Below are positions 8,806 through 17,992 of a stretch of 64,000 nucleotides of DNA, in pieces. The first letter of the stretch is position 1. Each line of letters begins with the position of its first letter. Origin of the DNA: Gammaproteobacteria bacterium (GTDB lineage Bacteria > Pseudomonadota > Gammaproteobacteria > GCA-001735895); assembly GCA_024225395.1 (NCBI GenBank), contig JAAEMR010000011.1, positions 1 through 64,000 of the forward strand, given 5' to 3'. The position numbers and the translations under genes were made by a program. The notes beneath the pieces are model-generated. The model ran no database searches, had not been told where the DNA came from, and saw only the letters and a program-made list of their open reading frames with translations.

Positions 8806-9441
8806 CTAGCCAGAAGTTTTCTTTTTAAATTCACACAGGTCTTCAATTATACAACTACCACAACGGGGTGTTCGAGCGATACAGGTATATCTGCCATGAA
8901 GAATAAGCCAGTGATGTGCATCTAGCATAAACTCTTCCGGCACTAGCCTCATCAAGCGCTTTTCGACTTCAACAACATCTTTTCCGGGTGCAATTCCTGT
9001 ACGGTTTGATACTCGAAATATATGTGTGTCAACTGCAATGGTAGGTACTCCAAAAGCGGTGTTCAGTACGACATTAGCCGTTTTTCGACCAACACCGGGT
9101 AAAGCTTCAAGGCTATCTCTATCTTGTGGAACCTGTGAGTTATGTTTATCAATGAGTATCTGACAAGTTTTAATGATATTTTTGGCTTTAGAGTTAAATA
9201 AGCCAATGGTTTTAATGTAGTGCTTTAAGCCTTCTTCTTTTAGCGCAAGGATTGCCTCAGGGGTATTGGCGACTTTATAAAGTTTCATTGTGGCTTTGTT
9301 AACGCCGACATCGGTTGCCTGAGCGGAAAGCACAACTGATATCAGTAACTCGAACTCAGAAGTGTAATTAAGTTCTGTTTTGGGTTCAGGGTTTTGCTCT
9401 TTAAGGCGAGAGAATATTTGTATGCGTTTATTTTTATTCAT
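8806..9441 (-). CDS. nth: Endonuclease III (DNA glycosylase/AP lyase)
   Basis: Base-excision repair enzyme removing oxidised pyrimidines. From ATG at 9441 it is 211 residues, exactly the E. coli length, and begins MNKNKRIQIFSRL like the family. The helix-hairpin-helix LPGVGRKTANVV with catalytic Lys and the catalytic Asp in TIAVDTHIFRV are present. The [4Fe-4S] loop CIARTPRCGSCIIEDLC has the C-x6-C-x2-C-x5-C spacing. An upstream in-frame GTG at 9465 would add eight residues but is not supported by family length. It follows rnfE, the same order as rsxE-nth in E. coli. Confidence 0.96.
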   Translation of the reverse strand: MNKNKRIQIFSRLKEQNPEPKTELNYTSEFELLISVVLSAQATDVGVNKATMKLYKVANTPEAILALKEEGLKHYIKTIGLFNSKAKNIIKTCQILIDKHNSQVPQDRDSLEALPGVGRKTANVVLNTAFGVPTIAVDTHIFRVSNRTGIAPGKDVVEVEKRLMRLVPEEFMLDAHHWLILHGRYTCIARTPRCGSCIIEDLCEFKKKTSG

Positions 9442-9468
9442 TGTGTAAAGATGGTTCGCGCGCACACT

Positions 9469-10158
9469 CTACGTTGCTACAGGCTCTGCCTCTGAATCCG
9501 TTATTTTTGCAGCGGGTGCCTGGTAAAACCGGGTTTCGATAAGGTTCTTGGCGACGATCAATAATGCCAGCCCAAAGAATGCACCGGGAGGCAATATTGC
9601 CATCAGGAAACCACCATACTCTTCATTCAGAGTGAACTGTAGCGCACTAGCACCTTCTCCAAACATCAGGTTGGCATTGGCGAGTATGGTTCCAAAACCG
9701 ATAATTTCTCTTAACATGCCTAATATGGTCAGCACGATTAGAAAACCAAGTCCCATCATGAAACCATCCAGGGCAGATGCTGCGACAGGGTTTTTTGAAG
9801 CAAAACCCTCTGCACGGCCAATAATAGAACAATTGGTTACGATTAAAGGGATGAATATGCCCAGTACCAGGTAAAGATCATAAAACCAGGCTTGCATGGT
9901 GAGCTCAATGACCGTGACGATAGAGGCAATGATAAGTACAAATACCGGTAGACGAACTTCAGTTCTAACGACATTTCTAATTGCAGAAATAATGGTGTTG
10001 GATAAAACCAGGGTAATCAAGGTAGCAAGCCCCAGACCTATACCGTTTATGGTTGTGCTGGTTACGGCGAGTAACGGGCATAAGCCGAGTAATTGAACCA
10101 GGGCAACATTATTTTTCCACAATCCACTGCGGGTGATTTCAGCTGTTGATGCACTCAT
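9469..10158 (-). CDS. rnfE: Ion-translocating oxidoreductase complex subunit E
   Basis: 229-residue, six-TM inner-membrane subunit of Rnf/Rsx, which couples electron flow between reduced ferredoxin and NAD to cation movement. The start region NNVALVQLLGLCPLLAVT resembles RnfA ([16 protein letters not shown]), as expected of the RnfA/RnfE pair that share an intramembrane iron-sulfur site; the Cys of GLCPLL and a second Cys in VTNCSIIG are visible. It overlaps rnfG by four bases. The C-terminus (ITDSEAEPVAT) is a short hydrophilic tail. Confidence 0.95.
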   Translation of the reverse strand: MSASTAEITRSGLWKNNVALVQLLGLCPLLAVTSTTINGIGLGLATLITLVLSNTIISAIRNVVRTEVRLPVFVLIIASIVTVIELTMQAWFYDLYLVLGIFIPLIVTNCSIIGRAEGFASKNPVAASALDGFMMGLGFLIVLTILGMLREIIGFGTILANANLMFGEGASALQFTLNEEYGGFLMAILPPGAFFGLALLIVAKNLIETRFYQAPAAKITDSEAEPVAT

Positions 10159-10766
10159 TGGTAGAGCTCCTCCCGATTTAGTTGATAATACTCGAGGGTA
10201 TTTTTTACTGCCCTGACGATAGCTCTGGGAGTAATAGTTGCACCGGTAATTTGATCGAACTCTCCTCCATCGCGTTTAACTTTCCAAAAATCTACAACAG
10301 GGTTAATAAGGGATTTTCCATCAAAGCCTAAAATCCAGTCTGATTTACGAATCTCAATAGCGTCACCCAGGCCAGGCGTTTCATTATGTTTAACGGCTCT
10401 GACACCTGCTAAGGTCCCATCTTCATAAACTGCAATCAGCAGGTAAATATTTCCACTATAACCTCCGGGTGCGACAGTATTAAATACTACGGCTACGGGT
10501 TCACTTTGTTTTCTGGCTCGGTATACGACTGAATCTGAATCAGTTCCTAATAAAGTTGATGATGGAACCTGTAATGTATCCAGTGCAATATCATTATCCA
10601 TTTGATCCGACGGAATAAGGGCGTACAGGTTGCGCAACAGAACCTTTTTTTCGTTGGCAGCAATGCGTTCAAGGGTACTTTGCTGGGTAAATGCAACCAG
10701 AGTGGTACCGATGACTGAAAAGAGCCATAGCAAAAATCCGGAAATCATAATCTGCTTATAATTCAT
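10155..10766 (-). CDS. rnfG: Ion-translocating oxidoreductase complex subunit G
   Basis: 203 residues: one N-terminal TM anchor (about 9-30) and a periplasmic FMN-binding domain. The covalent flavinylation motif appears as DQITGATITPRAIV, where the second Thr of GATIT carries the FMN phosphate. GDAIEIRKSDWILGFDGKSL is the typical preceding region. It transfers electrons within the Rnf membrane arm. It lies between rnfD and rnfE, with a 4-base overlap to rnfE. Confidence 0.95.
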   Translation of the reverse strand: MNYKQIMISGFLLWLFSVIGTTLVAFTQQSTLERIAANEKKVLLRNLYALIPSDQMDNDIALDTLQVPSSTLLGTDSDSVVYRARKQSEPVAVVFNTVAPGGYSGNIYLLIAVYEDGTLAGVRAVKHNETPGLGDAIEIRKSDWILGFDGKSLINPVVDFWKVKRDGGEFDQITGATITPRAIVRAVKNTLEYYQLNREELYQ

Positions 10767-10775
10767 CGGTTTTTC

Positions 10776-11807
10776 CTAGTGGTCCTCCGGTGGATTCATG
10801 CCAAACACACGGGGCTGGGTGTAATAATCTATCAGAGGAACTGACATATTGGCCAGAAGAACGGCAAATGCCACACCATCAGGATAGCCGCCCCAACTTC
10901 GAATGATGTAGACCAGGGCACCAATCATGAAACCATAAATGAGCCGTCCTTTAACAGTCGTGGATGCCGTGACGGGATCTGTAGCAATAAAGAAAGCACC
11001 CAGCATCAAACCGCCGGAAAATAAATGAAAGCCGGGTGATGCGATACTATCAGGGTCAGCTATATAAAATGAAAAAGATAAAATTAACATGCCCAAGATC
11101 ACTGCTACTGGAATATGCCAACGAATTGTTTTTGTGAAAATCAGGTAAATACCCCCGATGAACCACCAGTTGGCAATCCATTCCCAGCCTACACCGGCAA
11201 AGCTGCCAAACACGGGAGACTGGCGTATCTCACTGATCATCATATTCAGGCTGAGGCTGGTTTTATATTGATCCAGCGGAGTGGCCGAGGTTAAAGTGTC
11301 CCACTGATGAATGTCGACAAGCCCGAGGCTATAGGAAAATGCCTGCACCAGAGTTAACGAGTCCGGGCTGATCTGTAGCGGCAAATACCAGGTTGTCATT
11401 TCTACCGGAAATGAAATCAGTAACACCACATATCCGACCATAGCCGGGTTGAAAGGGTTAAAGCCAATTCCGCCATATAAATGTTTGCCCGCAATCATGG
11501 CAAAGCCTATGCCGACAACTACCAGCCACCAGGGACTGTGCATGGGAATACATAATGCAAATAACCAGGCGGTGACAATGGCACTGTAATCAGACAGATA
11601 AGCTTTAAGGGGGCGTTTTCTGAGTAACAGAATAACGGTTTCAAACAATAAAGCAGAACTGATCGCTAATACCAGGTTGACGATTAGACCCATACCGAAA
11701 TACCAGATATAAGCAATTGTGCCGGGTATTAAGGCGATGATGACGTTCAACATCAGTCGGTTGGTTGATGCTGAAGGTGTTACATAAGGTGAGGAATAAT
11801 TCTTCAT
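10776..11807 (-). CDS. rnfD: Ion-translocating oxidoreductase complex subunit D
   Basis: 343-residue multi-TM subunit related to NqrB. The covalent FMN site is seen as TDPVTASTTVKGR (Thr within VTAST), and GIGFNPFNPAMVGYV is a typical family stretch. ATG at 11807 overlaps the rnfC stop. The subunit forms part of the cation pathway of the complex. Confidence 0.95.
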   Translation of the reverse strand: MKNYSSPYVTPSASTNRLMLNVIIALIPGTIAYIWYFGMGLIVNLVLAISSALLFETVILLLRKRPLKAYLSDYSAIVTAWLFALCIPMHSPWWLVVVGIGFAMIAGKHLYGGIGFNPFNPAMVGYVVLLISFPVEMTTWYLPLQISPDSLTLVQAFSYSLGLVDIHQWDTLTSATPLDQYKTSLSLNMMISEIRQSPVFGSFAGVGWEWIANWWFIGGIYLIFTKTIRWHIPVAVILGMLILSFSFYIADPDSIASPGFHLFSGGLMLGAFFIATDPVTASTTVKGRLIYGFMIGALVYIIRSWGGYPDGVAFAVLLANMSVPLIDYYTQPRVFGMNPPEDH

Positions 11808-13465
11808 GCATCATCCATTTTGTTTTGTGAACGCCTTGCATCGGCCTCATCAATCTGACGTTGTTGATCGGGGGTCAGGTTACCGGTGTTTTCTGGATCT
11901 ATTTGTTCGGCTTTTTTCCGTGCTTTCACTCTTTCCAGTGCTTCCTGAACTGCATCGGCAGATTGGCTGGTAGGGGCTTTATCACCAGTTTTTTCTTTTG
12001 CAGCCTTTTCAGCTGCTTTCTTTTTAGCCAGAGCTTCACGTTTTAATTTACGCTTTTCTTCATCCAGTATTTTCTGTTTGGCAATGCGAGCATCTCTAAA
12101 TTCATGACGTTTACGGGAACGATCAGATTTATAGGTTTTTCTGCGTTGCTCCCAGATTTCACCTTTTGCAAACCGGTAATACTGAACCAGGGGGATATGA
12201 CTCGGGCACACGGCTGAACAGCAACCGCATTCGATACAGTCGAACAGGTGATAACTTTCAGCCATATTAAATTGCTGTGTTCGACTGTACCAGTAAAGCT
12301 GTTGGGGTAGTAGTTGAACCGGGCACACCTCGGTACAACGTCCACAACGTATGCATTCCTGTGCTATTTCCTGCTCTTGCTGATCCATGACAAGAATTGT
12401 GTTGGTTGCTTTAACAACGGGAATTTGGTCGCTTTCTAAAGTGAGTCCCATCATTGGTCCGCCCATGATCAATTTAGGCTCTTCAATGGTATAACCACCC
12501 GCCAGCTTAATCAGGTGACTAACGGGTGTGCCTAAAGGGGTGAACCAGTTTCCAGGGTTTTTGACCCCGGGGCCGGTGACAGTAACGATCCGTGATGTGA
12601 GTGGTCGGGATTTATCTATAGCCTGAGAGATGGCAGCACAGGTTCCTACATTTTGACATAAAATACCAATTTCAAATGACAGCTGGCTACTGTGCACTTC
12701 TAACCCGGTCAGCAGTTTGATGAGCTGCTTTTCACCTCCTGACGGGTAAAGAGTTGGAATAATGCTGACCGTGGTATTTGTTAAGCTGGACTCAGATAAA
12801 GCTTGTTGCATTGCTTTAATTGCGACAGATTTATTGTCTTCTATTCCGATGATGGTTTTTTCAGGCTGCAAAATAGCCTGTAAGTAAGATATACCTTTAA
12901 AGATGATGGCCGCATAATTCCGCATTAATAAATCATCGCAGGTTATGTAAGGCTCACATTCAGCACCATTAATGATAAGTGTTTTAATGCCATGTTGATT
13001 TGCAGTTGTCAGCTTGGCGGCCGTTGGAAATACAGCACCACCTAACCCCACGATGCCGGCAGAGCGAATTTGCTCTAGTAAAGCCGTCTTATCTAAAGCT
13101 GTAGATTCTGTTGATCTTTTTCCAACCTCTATAGATTCATCTTTACCGTCTGGAACTATAATAAAACATTCTGCTTTCTGACCTGAAGCATGCGCGATGT
13201 AACGGCTTTCTATAGCTTTGACTGTGCCTGAAGTCGGGGCATGTACCGGAGCACTGACTAATGCCGATGATTCAGCCAGTAGTTGCCCGCGTTTTACCTT
13301 GTCACCTATAGTCACAACAGGCGTATTGGGTTCACCAATATGCTGGCTTACTTTAAGAATCAATTCATCTGCAAAGCTGGCAATTTGCAAAGGTTGAGTC
13401 AGTGATTCACTTTTATGATCATCAAGATGTAAACCACCATGGAATGAATAAACGCTATCAGGCAT
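11804..13465 (-). CDS. rnfC: Ion-translocating oxidoreductase complex subunit C
   Basis: 553-residue peripheral cytoplasmic subunit with the NADH/FMN domain ([31 protein letters not shown]) and two [4Fe-4S] motifs, [12 protein letters not shown] and [12 protein letters not shown]. The last about 120 residues are a Lys/Ala/Glu-rich, coiled-coil-like tail ([12 protein letters not shown]), shorter than the repeats of E. coli RsxC but of the same kind. It overlaps rnfB by eight bases. Confidence 0.95.
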   Translation of the reverse strand: MPDSVYSFHGGLHLDDHKSESLTQPLQIASFADELILKVSQHIGEPNTPVVTIGDKVKRGQLLAESSALVSAPVHAPTSGTVKAIESRYIAHASGQKAECFIIVPDGKDESIEVGKRSTESTALDKTALLEQIRSAGIVGLGGAVFPTAAKLTTANQHGIKTLIINGAECEPYITCDDLLMRNYAAIIFKGISYLQAILQPEKTIIGIEDNKSVAIKAMQQALSESSLTNTTVSIIPTLYPSGGEKQLIKLLTGLEVHSSQLSFEIGILCQNVGTCAAISQAIDKSRPLTSRIVTVTGPGVKNPGNWFTPLGTPVSHLIKLAGGYTIEEPKLIMGGPMMGLTLESDQIPVVKATNTILVMDQQEQEIAQECIRCGRCTEVCPVQLLPQQLYWYSRTQQFNMAESYHLFDCIECGCCSAVCPSHIPLVQYYRFAKGEIWEQRRKTYKSDRSRKRHEFRDARIAKQKILDEEKRKLKREALAKKKAAEKAAKEKTGDKAPTSQSADAVQEALERVKARKKAEQIDPENTGNLTPDQQRQIDEADARRSQNKMDDA

Positions 13466-14021
13466 GTTGATTACCTGATAGCGTTTCGGGTGCGGACCAT
13501 TTCCAGTCAGCCAGTGTCTGTTTTATTGGAACCATATCAATGCAATCTACCGGACAGGGTGGGAGGCAGAGTTCACAGCCTGTGCATTCATCTTCGATAA
13601 TTGTGTGCATGTGTTTAGCAGATCCCAATATGGCATCGACCGGACAGGCCTGAATACACAGGGTGCAGCCAATGCAGTTCATTTCATCGATGACGGCGAC
13701 TAGTGGAATGTCACTGTGTGCACCATTTTCTTCATTAAGCTCAAGCACCTCCATGTCGAGTAAATCGGCTAAAGCAATAATGGTTGATTCACCCCCCGGA
13801 GGACATTGATTGATGGGTGCTTCATCTTTGGAAATGGCTTCTGCGTAGGGGCGGCAACCCGCGTAACCACATTGGCCGCACTGAGTCTGAGGCAGAATCG
13901 CATCGATTTGATCGACGATCGGATTCCCTTCTACCTTGAAGCGAATAGCGGCATAACCCAGAATCAGGCCAAAACTTCCGGCAATGAAACTTAATGTTAA
14001 AACGGCGATAAGAACTAGCAT
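13458..14021 (-). CDS. rnfB: Ion-translocating oxidoreductase complex subunit B
   Basis: Ferredoxin-type subunit. An N-terminal TM ([21 protein letters not shown]) is followed by the Fe-S domain [18 protein letters not shown]...CPPGG and two 4Fe-4S motifs, [16 protein letters not shown] and [17 protein letters not shown] chose the ATG at 14021 (187 residues, close to E. coli RsxB, 13 bases after the rnfA stop) over a frame extension to 14072 that would overlap rnfA and add 17 unlikely residues. It is the entry point for ferredoxin electrons. Confidence 0.94.
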   Translation of the reverse strand: MLVLIAVLTLSFIAGSFGLILGYAAIRFKVEGNPIVDQIDAILPQTQCGQCGYAGCRPYAEAISKDEAPINQCPPGGESTIIALADLLDMEVLELNEENGAHSDIPLVAVIDEMNCIGCTLCIQACPVDAILGSAKHMHTIIEDECTGCELCLPPCPVDCIDMVPIKQTLADWKWSAPETLSGNQHA

Positions 14022-14034
14022 AATAGAAAAGGCA

Positions 14035-14616
14035 CTATACTTTAACCAGTCCACCCAGGCCCATAAAGGCAAGAGACATCAGGCCGGCAGTAATCAAGCC
14101 AATTGCTGCACCCTGAAATGGAGCAGGAACATCGGCTACATTGATGCGTTCACGCATGGCAGCAAACAGGATCAGTACCATGGAAAAACCCACTGCGGCT
14201 CCAAATCCATAAAAGGCTGACTCCAGAAAAGTATGATCTTCCTGAATATTTAATAAAGCGACGCCAAGAACTGCGCAGTTTGTGGTGATTAATGGCAGGA
14301 AAATCCCCAGCACGTTATGCAGTAGAGGACTTGTTTTATGTACCACCATTTCGGTGAAGTTAACCACGGCGGCAATGGTAATGATAAAAGCAATGGTGCG
14401 TAAAAACTCAAGATCAAGCGGGGCAAGCACCCAGTTGTTAACGATATAACTGAGAACGGCTGATAAGGTCAAAACAAAGGTAGTCGCCGCACTCATGCCG
14501 ATGGCGGTTTCTACTTTACGAGAAACCCCCATGAACGGGCATAGGCCGAGGAATTTAACCAGCACAATATTATTAACAAAAATTGTACTGATGAGTATTA
14601 GCAGGTATTCAGTCAT
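14035..14616 (-). CDS. rnfA: Ion-translocating oxidoreductase complex subunit A
   Basis: 193 residues, six TM segments, with [28 protein letters not shown] at the start and [13 protein letters not shown] in the middle; the two Cys are those that share the intramembrane cluster with RnfE. First gene of rnfABCDGE-nth-DUF1841, transcribed divergently from the multiheme cytochrome genes across a 206-bp gap. Confidence 0.96.
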   Translation of the reverse strand: MTEYLLILISTIFVNNIVLVKFLGLCPFMGVSRKVETAIGMSAATTFVLTLSAVLSYIVNNWVLAPLDLEFLRTIAFIITIAAVVNFTEMVVHKTSPLLHNVLGIFLPLITTNCAVLGVALLNIQEDHTFLESAFYGFGAAVGFSMVLILFAAMRERINVADVPAPFQGAAIGLITAGLMSLAFMGLGGLVKV

Positions 14617-14822
14617 GGGCGTGATTATACGGGTAAGCCCATAACATGCCTAGTTAGTCTTGGATAAAAACTGTCAAATATTTCTGACTGTGACAATTTG
14701 TCGCATTCCAGTTTTAAACAATTTTCTGGATAATACCTCCAACAAATTTAATCGGTACTGAGAGCTTTATTTTAATTGCAGTTAAGCCTGAGTAAGAAAA
14801 AATGAAAATGAGAGGTATAAAA
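14617..14822. promoter_or_regulatory. Divergent rnf / multiheme-cluster control region
   Basis: The gap contains an 11-bp palindrome GACAATTTGTC (14692-14702). Just upstream is a pair of half-sites TGTCA (14672-14676) and TGACA (14691-14695) in inverted orientation. On the minus strand TTGACA (rc of 14672-14677) could be an rnfA -35, with a poor -10. The symmetric sites could bind a regulator shared by both operons; which one is not deducible. Confidence 0.35.
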
Positions 14823-17747
14823 ATGATATCAACCAGCACACTGTTTTATCAAAGGGCTCGGACAAGAGTAATAATCAGTCTTGTTTTGACAGGGCTTCTA
14901 TTCAGTATGACAGGGTTAGCCAGGGCAAATGTCTATGATGAACCCTCTCTTCATATTGCTATCCCTTTGTATGATGAAGATGGAAATCATGTGCTGGACA
15001 GTGGCAAAGCCTATAGTCCAAAAGAAAGCTGTGGTGGCTCCTGCCATGACTATGAAAAAATTACTCATGCTTTTCATATCGAGCAGGGTCGAGATGAAAC
15101 CAGTGATGATTTTGGTGCCAGGATAGGTCTTAGTCAACTGGTTGGCCCCGGTTATTATGGTGGATATAACTGCATGGGTAGTAATAACCCTGATTCACTG
15201 GCTAAAAAATCTAACAGCAGTGCCAATGATTTTGGTGATCATGGTAGTGCGGGGTTGATCATGCGTTGTGAAAGTTGCCATGCCGGTGGTGGCTGGATGG
15301 AGAAGGATCGCAATGGAAATCGTTATGATGAGACTGACCCATCAACCGTTGCGGAGTTCGATGGTGACTATTATAACCGTGGAACGGATGAAAATAATCA
15401 TCACGTTGATTCTGATGTGGTGAGCCAATGGGACTGGAAAAAATCGGGTGTTGTAGAAAATGACTGTTTCAAATGTCACGCTGACCTGAATAATCTTGTG
15501 GTGATGGATGCGGAAATTGAGACCAGAAGTGCATCGAGTATGGCCAGTAACGTTCGTCGTGGAGTATTGATTGATCAGGGGCATTTTCGGGAATCCAATA
15601 CAGCTATTCTTGAGGTTTTGAATCTGAATATTGAAGATGATGAAGGGGAAGACCGGACACTGTTATCCTTTGAACGTGAAGATATGGTAACTTTAGATCA
15701 CGGTATGGAAATGCCTAAAGACGGTGAGATTTCCGATAAGGAAGTAGTGTTTGATGAAACGACCGGTGAGCCGATCATTAACTGGAATGCTGAAGCTTTT
15801 GATGACGAAAGAAAAGTGGCAATTCCCATGTTGCGCTTTTCAGCCAATGACAATTGCATGGCCTGTCATAGAACCAGTAATTCACGTCGTGGTTTTTACG
15901 GTTTTGGAGAAAATGCCGAGGCTGATCTTGATGATGATGGACTCATTGTTGAAGACTACCAGGACGATGTGCATAAAGGTAAAACATGGACAGAAGCCAA
16001 TGGTGAATCACGCACTATAGAAAATTGTAATGTCTGTCACTCACGTAATTATTATAACCCCAGTTCAGCCAGTGCAGATATGAATGCCAGTCATGATTTT
16101 CTGAAAGGGAACTCTGATATGGATGTGCATAATGATCGTGATTACAACCCGAATGCCAAATCCTGTGAGTATTGTCATGATAACTCTGATGCAGAGCTGG
16201 CTGTTCAGGCTAACCCATCCGGGGAAACCAATATGCAGGCGGCTCATGAAACACTATGGAAGCTCAGTGGAGACATGAGTGGACAACCCGCTGGTGAAGT
16301 TGAAAAAATTACCAAAGCCCATCTTGACGTGGTCAGTTGTCAGGCCTGTCATATCACTGATAAAGCGGCTAGAGGCAGAGATTTTGAGCCAATGTTCCGC
16401 TATCGAGAAGCAGAGAACGGTAAACAGACTATTGTTCCCTATAAGCCAAAACCGCGTTATTTCTGGAAAGATAATACGACAGGAGTGGTTTTGAACCAGA
16501 CTCAGCGCAACAGTGTTTTTCGAGAAATTAAAGATGATGAAGGTGACATAACGGGGGGCGCTATTTTTGATCCTGAAACGGGTGAAACCCTTGCCGAAGT
16601 GGGTGGAAGAATTTCTCATGGTAGTTTTCGATATAACGACCCTGAAGATTATGAAGGTTTTGCTGGCTTGAAACTGGCTTATGACAAGGTGCTCAAAAGT
16701 ATGGATATAGAAAATCCTGATGCCGTTCTGGTCTGGTCAGAGCCCAACCAGTACCTGATTTCACATAATACCCGTCCTGCCGTTTCCTCGGTGCAGTGTG
16801 AAGAATGTCATAGCTATAAGCAGGATGGCACGACCATCAGCGCACTGGTTTCTGATGATGGAATCTTTGGAGAGGATAACAGCTATGAAATAACCACTAT
16901 TGTTGATCCCAAACTGGTTACTGATGGCATAATTGTTTTCGATTACCCCTACATGAAAATGGATGCTGAGACTGGTGTTGTAACGGCTAATGTATCCGAT
17001 ATTCTGGCTTATAGTACGGTTGATCCATCCATGACTGCGCTGAAGTCTGCGGTAGCAAATGCTGCAACGGCAGCGGCTCAATCGCATACAGTGACCGAGT
17101 TGATAGATCAGGCGATGGCCTCAGCGGGCATATCAAATGCTGATGATGTGACTCAACTGGCTGACCAGTTAAGAAATACCAATGCATTCCTGTTCCAGTC
17201 TCGTCAGGGTGATTTTGCGATTCGTGATGTCATCGTTATTTCAGATGATGAAGATTTTGCAGATTATACGCTTCAAGTAAGCCTTGCCGATGATAATGCC
17301 AGTGCTAATGCAGCTGCAGCCGGTCTTGGTGACCTGGTTGCCGGGGCTGAAGTATTTTCTTTGCAGTTCAATAAACCTTCCGGAGAAAAACAAACATCAT
17401 TCAATTCTGCTGTACTCGTAAAACTGCCTTATAGCGGCAGCAGTAGTGATGCTGCAAAAATCAATATTATTACATCGACTGATGGAGAAAACTGGTCACT
17501 TATTGATCCTGCAGATATCTTAATTGTGCGGGCTCAAACAGACATGGAAGCGGGTTATATTGTTTTTCAAACGACTCATTTCAGTTACTACACCACAACT
17601 GAAGTAGCTGATTCCAGTTCCACGATACCTGCTGATGACAGTGATGATTCAGAGGGTAGTGGTGGAAGCCCGGGTTATTTGTTGCTGATGTTTGGACTGT
17701 TACTGACTGTTGTTAGAAATTTCAAATTAGTTTCTATCAGAAAGTAA
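14823..17747 (+). CDS. Large secreted multiheme cytochrome c (7 CxxCH + 1 CX3CH) with C-terminal membrane tail
   Basis: 974 residues from ATG 14823, chosen because GAGAGG ends seven bases upstream; an ATG at 14802 would add seven residues. A signal peptide (residues about 10-35) leads to a heme region with CX3CH (CGGSCH) and CESCH, CFKCH, CMACH, CNVCH, CEYCH, CQACH, CEECH, spread widely over about 650 residues, so the hemes lie in a large protein scaffold. After the last heme comes a heme-free domain of about 250 residues ending in beta-type sequence (INIITSTDGENWSLI), then an acidic Ser/Asp/Gly linker, a Gly-rich SGGSPG, one TM segment and a basic end. That tail resembles GlyGly-CTERM sorting signals. 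It is the first gene of the cytochrome cluster. Not assigned to a named family; a role as terminal or surface electron carrier is inference. Confidence 0.82.
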   Translation: MISTSTLFYQRARTRVIISLVLTGLLFSMTGLARANVYDEPSLHIAIPLYDEDGNHVLDSGKAYSPKESCGGSCHDYEKITHAFHIEQGRDETSDDFGARIGLSQLVGPGYYGGYNCMGSNNPDSLAKKSNSSANDFGDHGSAGLIMRCESCHAGGGWMEKDRNGNRYDETDPSTVAEFDGDYYNRGTDENNHHVDSDVVSQWDWKKSGVVENDCFKCHADLNNLVVMDAEIETRSASSMASNVRRGVLIDQGHFRESNTAILEVLNLNIEDDEGEDRTLLSFEREDMVTLDHGMEMPKDGEISDKEVVFDETTGEPIINWNAEAFDDERKVAIPMLRFSANDNCMACHRTSNSRRGFYGFGENAEADLDDDGLIVEDYQDDVHKGKTWTEANGESRTIENCNVCHSRNYYNPSSASADMNASHDFLKGNSDMDVHNDRDYNPNAKSCEYCHDNSDAELAVQANPSGETNMQAAHETLWKLSGDMSGQPAGEVEKITKAHLDVVSCQACHITDKAARGRDFEPMFRYREAENGKQTIVPYKPKPRYFWKDNTTGVVLNQTQRNSVFREIKDDEGDITGGAIFDPETGETLAEVGGRISHGSFRYNDPEDYEGFAGLKLAYDKVLKSMDIENPDAVLVWSEPNQYLISHNTRPAVSSVQCEECHSYKQDGTTISALVSDDGIFGEDNSYEITTIVDPKLVTDGIIVFDYPYMKMDAETGVVTANVSDILAYSTVDPSMTALKSAVANAATAAAQSHTVTELIDQAMASAGISNADDVTQLADQLRNTNAFLFQSRQGDFAIRDVIVISDDEDFADYTLQVSLADDNASANAAAAGLGDLVAGAEVFSLQFNKPSGEKQTSFNSAVLVKLPYSGSSSDAAKINIITSTDGENWSLIDPADILIVRAQTDMEAGYIVFQTTHFSYYTTTEVADSSSTIPADDSDDSEGSGGSPGYLLLMFGLLLTVVRNFKLVSIRK

Positions 17748-17749
17748 CG

Positions 17750-17983
17750 ATGGACTTTAAGTCAAAAAAACTCGGTCGATTGAAGCAGCTGGCACCCTGG
17801 GCTGCTGGCGCTTCACTGGCTGTGACTCATATAGCAATGTCTACAAACTGTACAGTGACCAGGGAAGGGCACTGTAATACCTGTGGCAGTTGTGCGGTTG
17901 CTCTTGTTGCCCTGGTCTCCTGGGCTGTTATGAAAAAAGGTGGACAGGAAGAACTCAGTAGTAATCAGCATAAAAGGATTTAG
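17750..17983 (+). CDS. Small cysteine-rich membrane protein of unknown function
   Basis: 77 residues, starting two bases after the preceding stop, so translationally coupled. A basic N-terminus (KSKKLGRLKQ) precedes a hydrophobic helix (about 15-30), a short loop with four Cys (NCTVTREGHCNTCGSC, including C-x2-C-x2-C) and a second helix (VALVALVSWAV), then a charged tail. This gives an N-in, C-in hairpin with the Cys cluster on the periplasmic side. It could bind a metal, an Fe-S cluster or heme through a non-standard site, or act in thiol chemistry during assembly. I do not recognise the family. Confidence 0.72.
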   Translation: MDFKSKKLGRLKQLAPWAAGASLAVTHIAMSTNCTVTREGHCNTCGSCAVALVALVSWAVMKKGGQEELSSNQHKRI

Positions 17984-17992
17984 AAAATTCCT

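Noticed and set aside
9442-9465. Upstream GTG start for nth
   Set aside because: The ATG at 9441 gives the exact family length and N-terminus.
14022-14072. Extended N-terminus for rnfB
   Set aside because: It would overlap rnfA coding sequence and add residues not seen in the family.
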